Positions 60,391 to 64,000 of a DNA stretch of 64,000 nucleotides are shown here, one piece after another. Position numbers and translations under genes: made by a program. The stretch is from Halorubrum sp. CSM-61 (lineage in GTDB: Archaea > Halobacteriota > Halobacteria > Halobacteriales > Haloferacaceae). Numbering within the stretch: the first letter of the stretch is position 1; each line of letters begins with the position of its first letter. The notes under the pieces are model-generated. The model saw nothing but the letters and a program-made list of their open reading frames with translations, searched no databases and had not been told where the DNA came from. The stretch is from the NCBI RefSeq assembly GCF_003781945.1, contig NZ_RJJW01000005.1, positions 102,536-166,535 of the forward strand, read 5' to 3'.

Positions 60391-62154
60391 GTGAGCGACG
60401 AGCCCTCCAAGGACTCACCGGAGTCGCCTTCGGAGGTCGGCGGTACCGGTTCGGATACCGGATCCGATACCCATACCGAATCCGATTCCGATTCCGGCCC
60501 CGGTCCCACCGAAGACACCGGTGACGACGGCGATCCGATCGACGAGACGAACGGTAGCGACGCGGCCGACGACGCGTCCGAAAGAGCGACCGACGGCGGC
60601 TCCGCCGGCGGTGCCTCCGGCGACGGCGGCCCCGACGACCCGTCCGAGGATCGAGTGTCCGAGGAATCGATCACCGAAGGGAGCCTGATCCGGCCGCTGT
60701 TCCACCTGGCGTGGCCGATCGTGGTCATCCAGCTGCTGCAGGTGATGTACAACGTCGTCGACACGCTGTACCTCGGGCGGCTGTCGGCCGAGGCGGTCGG
60801 CGCGATCAGCCTCGCGTTTCCCCTGATCTTCCTGCTCATCGCAGTCGCCGGCGGCTTCACGACCGCGGGGGCGATCCTCGTCGCGCAGTACACGGGCGCG
60901 GACGGGGACCGGTCCGCGGGGCTCGTCGCGGGGCAGACCATCTTCAGCGTCTCCGTGCTGTCGGTGCTCATCGGCGTCGCGGGGTACTTCTACACGCGTC
61001 CGGCGCTCGAGATCCTGCCGAGCGACCCCGACACGGCGGCGACGGTGATCCCGCTCGCGGCCGACTACATGGAGATCATCTTCCTCGGCATCCCGCTGAT
61101 GTTCGGGTTCTTCGTGTTCTCCGCGCTGATGCGCGGGTACGGCGACACCCGGACGCCGATGGCGGTGATGGTCGTCTCTGTGTTCCTGAACGTCCTCCTC
61201 GACCCGTTCCTCATCTTCGGGTTCTCGGCGAACCCGCTGTTCGAGTGGCTGGCGGCGGTGCCGCTCGTCGCGGCGCTCGATCCGGTCGGGATCCAGGAGT
61301 CCCTGTTCGCGGCCACCGGGTTCACCGGCTACGGGATCGAGGGGGCCGCGATGGCGACGATCTTCTCGCGCGGAGTCGCCACCGCGATCGGGCTCTGGCT
61401 GCTGTTCGCCACGGGGCTCGGTCCCGCGGTCTCCGTGAGTCACCTCCGGCCGGACCTCGGGTTCATCGAGGACATCTTCCGGCTCGGGCTCCCCTCCAGC
61501 GTCGAGCAGACGACCAGCGCGCTCGCGATGATCACCCTCACGGCGATGGTGGTCACGTTCTCGCCGCCGGTGGTGGCGGCCTACGGGCTGGGCAACCGGC
61601 TCATCTCGCTGGTGTTCCTCCCGGCGATGGGGCTCGGGCGCGCGATCGACACGATGGTCGGGCAGAACCTCGGCGCGAACCGGGCGGACCGCGCGGCGCG
61701 CTCGGTCAAGCTCGCGGCGTCGACCGGGGCCGGGGTGATGTTCCTCGTCGCGCTCGTCGCCGTGACGTTCACGGAGCCGATCGTCGGCGCCTTCCTCGGC
61801 GACGTGCCCGACGCGCCCGCGACCGTGGCGTACGCGGTCGAGTACGTGCAGATCCGGTCGGTCGAGTTCGCCTTCATCGGCGTCTCGCAGGTGATCCTCG
61901 GCGCGTTCCGCGGGGCCGGAAACACGAAGACCGCGATGGTGATCTCGATCCTCACTCTGTGGGTCGGGCGGGTCGCCAGCGTGGCCTACCTCGTCTTCGT
62001 CGCCGGCTGGGGCGAGACGGGGATCTGGGTCGGAATGGCGCTCGGGAACGTCCTCGGTGCCTTGGTCGGCGTCGCGTGGTTCGCGCGCGGAACGTGGACG
62101 GAGCGGTACATCGACGACCCGGCGCCCGACGTGGATCCCGTCGGCGACGACTGA
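60391..62154 (+). CDS. MATE family multidrug/cation efflux transporter
   Basis: A 587-residue protein with twelve hydrophobic helices in the MATE arrangement: LAWPIVVIQLLQVMYNVVDTLYLGRL at the start of the core and LGLPSSVEQTTSALAMI at the second half, with LGQN-type TMVGQNLGANRADRA. Members export drugs or dyes with Na+ or H+. The first 90 residues are an acidic Ser/Gly/Asp tail that may be disordered. I start at the GTG at 60391; a GTG at 60655 would remove the tail and lies better relative to the TATA-like TTATAAAT at 60380, so the start is uncertain. Confidence 0.9.
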   Translation: MSDEPSKDSPESPSEVGGTGSDTGSDTHTESDSDSGPGPTEDTGDDGDPIDETNGSDAADDASERATDGGSAGGASGDGGPDDPSEDRVSEESITEGSLIRPLFHLAWPIVVIQLLQVMYNVVDTLYLGRLSAEAVGAISLAFPLIFLLIAVAGGFTTAGAILVAQYTGADGDRSAGLVAGQTIFSVSVLSVLIGVAGYFYTRPALEILPSDPDTAATVIPLAADYMEIIFLGIPLMFGFFVFSALMRGYGDTRTPMAVMVVSVFLNVLLDPFLIFGFSANPLFEWLAAVPLVAALDPVGIQESLFAATGFTGYGIEGAAMATIFSRGVATAIGLWLLFATGLGPAVSVSHLRPDLGFIEDIFRLGLPSSVEQTTSALAMITLTAMVVTFSPPVVAAYGLGNRLISLVFLPAMGLGRAIDTMVGQNLGANRADRAARSVKLAASTGAGVMFLVALVAVTFTEPIVGAFLGDVPDAPATVAYAVEYVQIRSVEFAFIGVSQVILGAFRGAGNTKTAMVISILTLWVGRVASVAYLVFVAGWGETGIWVGMALGNVLGALVGVAWFARGTWTERYIDDPAPDVDPVGDD

Positions 62155-62185
62155 GATCGGGATCGGAGGGTGGACGGCGGGGGAA

Positions 62186-62413
62186 TCAGTGTCGGAACAG
62201 GTGGATCGCGTCCTCGTCGCGGAGGAGACAGAACCGCGCGCCGTCGTTCTCCGGGAAGGTCGTGCCCGTTTTTCGGGTGGTGAACAACCGGTTGAAGGGG
62301 GCGTCACACACCGGACAGGCCACGTCCTTTCGGTTCTCCCAGAGGCTCGTCGCACCCGTGTCCTTGAGCTGTTTCAGCGCGTGGCGGTGGTCGTGCACGT
62401 CGAAACGCGGCAT
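62186..62413 (-). CDS. small CxxC zinc-finger-like haloarchaeal protein
   Basis: A 75-residue protein: a helical N-terminus (FDVHDHRHALKQLKDTG) and one CPVC motif (DVACPVCDAPFNRLF), ending in RDEDAIHLFRH. It may bind zinc through the cysteines and histidines. It resembles short proteins widespread in haloarchaea, and some similar proteins are annotated near motility genes, but nothing here supports that link. The ATG at 62413 fits. Confidence 0.75.
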   Translation of the reverse strand: MPRFDVHDHRHALKQLKDTGATSLWENRKDVACPVCDAPFNRLFTTRKTGTTFPENDGARFCLLRDEDAIHLFRH

Positions 62414-62468
62414 GGGTGGACGTCCGCGGGCCGCAAGTTGAACGTGACCCCGCGAGTATCAGCGGTGA

Positions 62469-63272
62469 TTACGATTCGGAGTCGGAGAGCAGGTCGCGAG
62501 CGCGGTCGAGAGCGGTCTCGTCGCCGGTTCTGACGTACTCACCCAGCTCGCCCGCGGCGTCGGCGAGGGCGTCCGCGTCGGCCGGCGGTACGTCACCCGT
62601 GAGCGCCTCGACGCGCTTCACCCGGTCGCGGAGGCGTTCGAGAAGCTCTCTGGTGGGGTCGATCCGGGCGTGCGGGTCGTCGCCTGCGACGGAGACCGTG
62701 GGGGCGGACGCGTCGGCGTCGCCCTGCTCACCGCTTTCGGCCTCGGAGAGTTCGTCCAAGAACGCGAGGAGGTCGCTCCGGTACTCGTCGACTGCGCGGA
62801 CCGCGGCCATCCCCCGCGCCTCGCGGAGGGAGTCGGGCACCGCCTCGGTCGCGGGCCGGTCGCCGTCGGCGGCGCCGGCGAGCAGCGCGAGGAGGTACTC
62901 GCGGTCGCGGTCGGTGGGATCGCGCAGCCGATCGTAGAGGTCGACCGCCTCCAGCAGCTCGCGGGCGGCGAGGTACGCGTCGTCGAGCGGGAGCAGTTCG
63001 CCGCCGCGGATGAACCCCCGCTTGCGGGCGTACTCGCGGAGGTCGGCCTTGAGGTCGTCGACGCCCTCCTCGGGGAGCGTCCCGCGGGCGTCCCCGAACC
63101 GGGCGCGGTGGGGGGTCAGATCGAGGGTCGCGGGCGCGTCGGTGTGGGCGGTCCTGTCGTCGACGCCGACGCTCCTGAGGGCGCCGCAGTCGGGACACTC
63201 GACGGACCCCGTCTCGTAGTACGACCACCGCGCGCCGCACTCCTGACACTCCCGTTCGCCGCGGACCTTCAT
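62469..63272 (-). CDS. zinc-ribbon protein with a helical C-terminus
   Basis: A 267-residue protein. The N-terminus has a TFIIB-type zinc ribbon (CQECGARWSYYETGSVECPDCG, four cysteines in two CxxC pairs). The rest is helical and acidic, with KADLREYARKRGFIRGGELLPLDDAYLAARELLEAVDLYDRL. I place the start at MKVRGERECQEC (63272), three codons inside the longest frame. No family name can be confirmed; conserved-looking in haloarchaea. Confidence 0.78.
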   Translation of the reverse strand: MKVRGERECQECGARWSYYETGSVECPDCGALRSVGVDDRTAHTDAPATLDLTPHRARFGDARGTLPEEGVDDLKADLREYARKRGFIRGGELLPLDDAYLAARELLEAVDLYDRLRDPTDRDREYLLALLAGAADGDRPATEAVPDSLREARGMAAVRAVDEYRSDLLAFLDELSEAESGEQGDADASAPTVSVAGDDPHARIDPTRELLERLRDRVKRVEALTGDVPPADADALADAAGELGEYVRTGDETALDRARDLLSDSES

Positions 63273-63414
63273 GCGAGCCACTTCGTCGCGTTCCGCGTAA
63301 AGGGCTGTGGGTCGTAGCTGGGGACGATTCGGCGGAGCAGAAGGGAAGAGGATGGGCAGAGGACCTGCCTTCCGTCCGTCACATTATATATGCGGTCCCG
63401 GTGAACCGGGAAGC

Positions 63415-64000
63415 ATGGGTTGGCAAGCCGTCGAAGCCGTTGACGACGCCGTCGAGGCCACTCGTCGGTTCCTGTTCCCGTTCAGCCTCGTTCGCTGGGC
63501 GAAGCTCGCTCTCCTCGTCCTCCTGATGGGCGGCGGAGCGAACGCCGGCGTGTCCGTTCCCGCGGCTCCCGACGCCCGAATCGGAGGGGTTTCGCGAGTT
63601 CCTGGAGTCGGATGGGCCGAGACGGGGACGGAATCCGGCGTCGTGGAGTTCGAGACCGTCGTCTCGGACCTCCTCGGCGGTCTGCCGGGCGATTGGCTGA
63701 TCGCCGCCGTCGCGATCGTCGCGGTCGTCTGTGTGGTCGCGTTCTCGGTGGCCTCGCTGTCGCTTCGGCTGGTCTTTTACGACGCGCTCCGGACGAACGA
63801 GGTCAGCCTGTGGCGGCCGTTCCTCGGGCGACTCCGGCAGGCGGTCGGGCTGTTCGTCGCCTCCGTGGTCCTCTGGTCGCTCGCCGCCGGGCCGATCGCG
63901 CTGGCGGTGCTCCTGGCCGCCGCCGCAGAGGCGCCGATCGGGTGGGGACCGATCGACTCGTTCGCGGCGGCGGTGGGGTCGCTGTCGATCGGTCCGGCGG
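63415..64000 (+). CDS. membrane protein, truncated by the window end
   Basis: The first 195 residues of a membrane protein. It starts MGWQAVEAVDDAVEATRRF, then a hydrophobic stretch (LALLVLLMGGGANAGVSVPAA), another (LIAAVAIVAVVCVVAFSVASLSLRLV, about residues 98-123) and a third (AVGLFVASVVLWSLAAGPIALAVLLAAAA). The TATA-like ATTATATA at about 63383 is roughly 27 nt before the ATG at 63415, so the transcript is probably leaderless. The frame is open at the window edge; function unknown. Confidence 0.8.
   Translation, partial: MGWQAVEAVDDAVEATRRFLFPFSLVRWAKLALLVLLMGGGANAGVSVPAAPDARIGGVSRVPGVGWAETGTESGVVEFETVVSDLLGGLPGDWLIAAVAIVAVVCVVAFSVASLSLRLVFYDALRTNEVSLWRPFLGRLRQAVGLFVASVVLWSLAAGPIALAVLLAAAAEAPIGWGPIDSFAAAVGSLSIGPA

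Overview
The window is a haloarchaeal chromosome segment (class Halobacteria, most likely Halorubrum or a close relative). The evidence is very high GC content, strongly acidic proteins, many GTG or apparently leaderless starts 25-30 nt behind TATA boxes, archaeal enzymes (digeranylgeranyl-type reductase, PiT, archaeal AspRS, XPB helicase, PAC2, SAMP/MoaD protein) and a tRNA with an archaeal bulge-helix-bulge intron. The genus is an inference. Nothing in the window looks like a plasmid or virus core; it is mostly housekeeping with a few accessory inserts.

Layout. 0.3-6 kb: Na+-symporter, geranylgeranyl reductase, M24-like protein, short-chain fatty acid permease. 6-14 kb: tRNA-Val, pterin dehydratase, a small PUA/EVE-like protein, P-loop ATPase, superoxide dismutase, tRNA-Ser with a duplicated 3' end, a degenerate UppS-like protein, PiT and LarC. 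14-21 kb: AspRS, a secreted small protein with a DUF4382 lipoprotein, membrane proteins, NAD kinase and a KaiC-like ATPase with a long acidic repeat tail. 21.4-25.5 kb: a 1293-residue Type IIG restriction-modification enzyme followed by tRNA-Gly and scrambled copies of its 3' end, i.e. an integration scar. 25.6-38 kb: M28 peptidase, NAD synthase, HTH regulator, TruA-UspA, cyclophilin, 2-hydroxyacid dehydrogenase, cystathionine synthase/lyase, intron-containing tRNA-Glu, PhoU, a MoaD/SAMP gene group, FAH-family enzyme. 38-50 kb: DUF418 protein, Gfo/Idh oxidoreductase, TPP enzyme, TIM-barrel epimerase, XPB helicase, aldo/keto reductase, TrmB regulator, PAC2. 50-59 kb: a redox and metal-cofactor block (AOR-family protein, YqeC-like protein, CobW GTPase, tiny zinc proteins, formaldehyde dehydrogenase and formate dehydrogenase). 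59-64 kb: MscS, MATE, zinc-ribbon proteins and a truncated membrane protein.

The most unusual signal is a family of four related intergenic elements (about 1-281, 31383-31780, 38071-38413, 46195-46538). They share fixed sequence blocks, a TATA-like entry box and hairpins whose sequences differ between copies while base pairing is kept. In one copy the segment between the arms of the largest hairpin is inverted relative to the other copies. They have no credible coding content and I do not recognise them. The second unusual signal is an aldehyde:ferredoxin oxidoreductase homologue that keeps the tungstopterin motifs but seems to have lost all four iron-sulfur cysteines, and is divergently paired with a YqeC-like protein.

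Working together: the formaldehyde dehydrogenase (zinc) and formate dehydrogenase (Mo/W) are divergently transcribed from a 205-bp AT-rich region and would oxidise formaldehyde to formate and then CO2. The CobW protein next to them may supply metal. The TIM-barrel epimerase, TPP enzyme and Gfo/Idh dehydrogenase may form a sugar or polyol catabolic group. These functional links are inferences from gene order.
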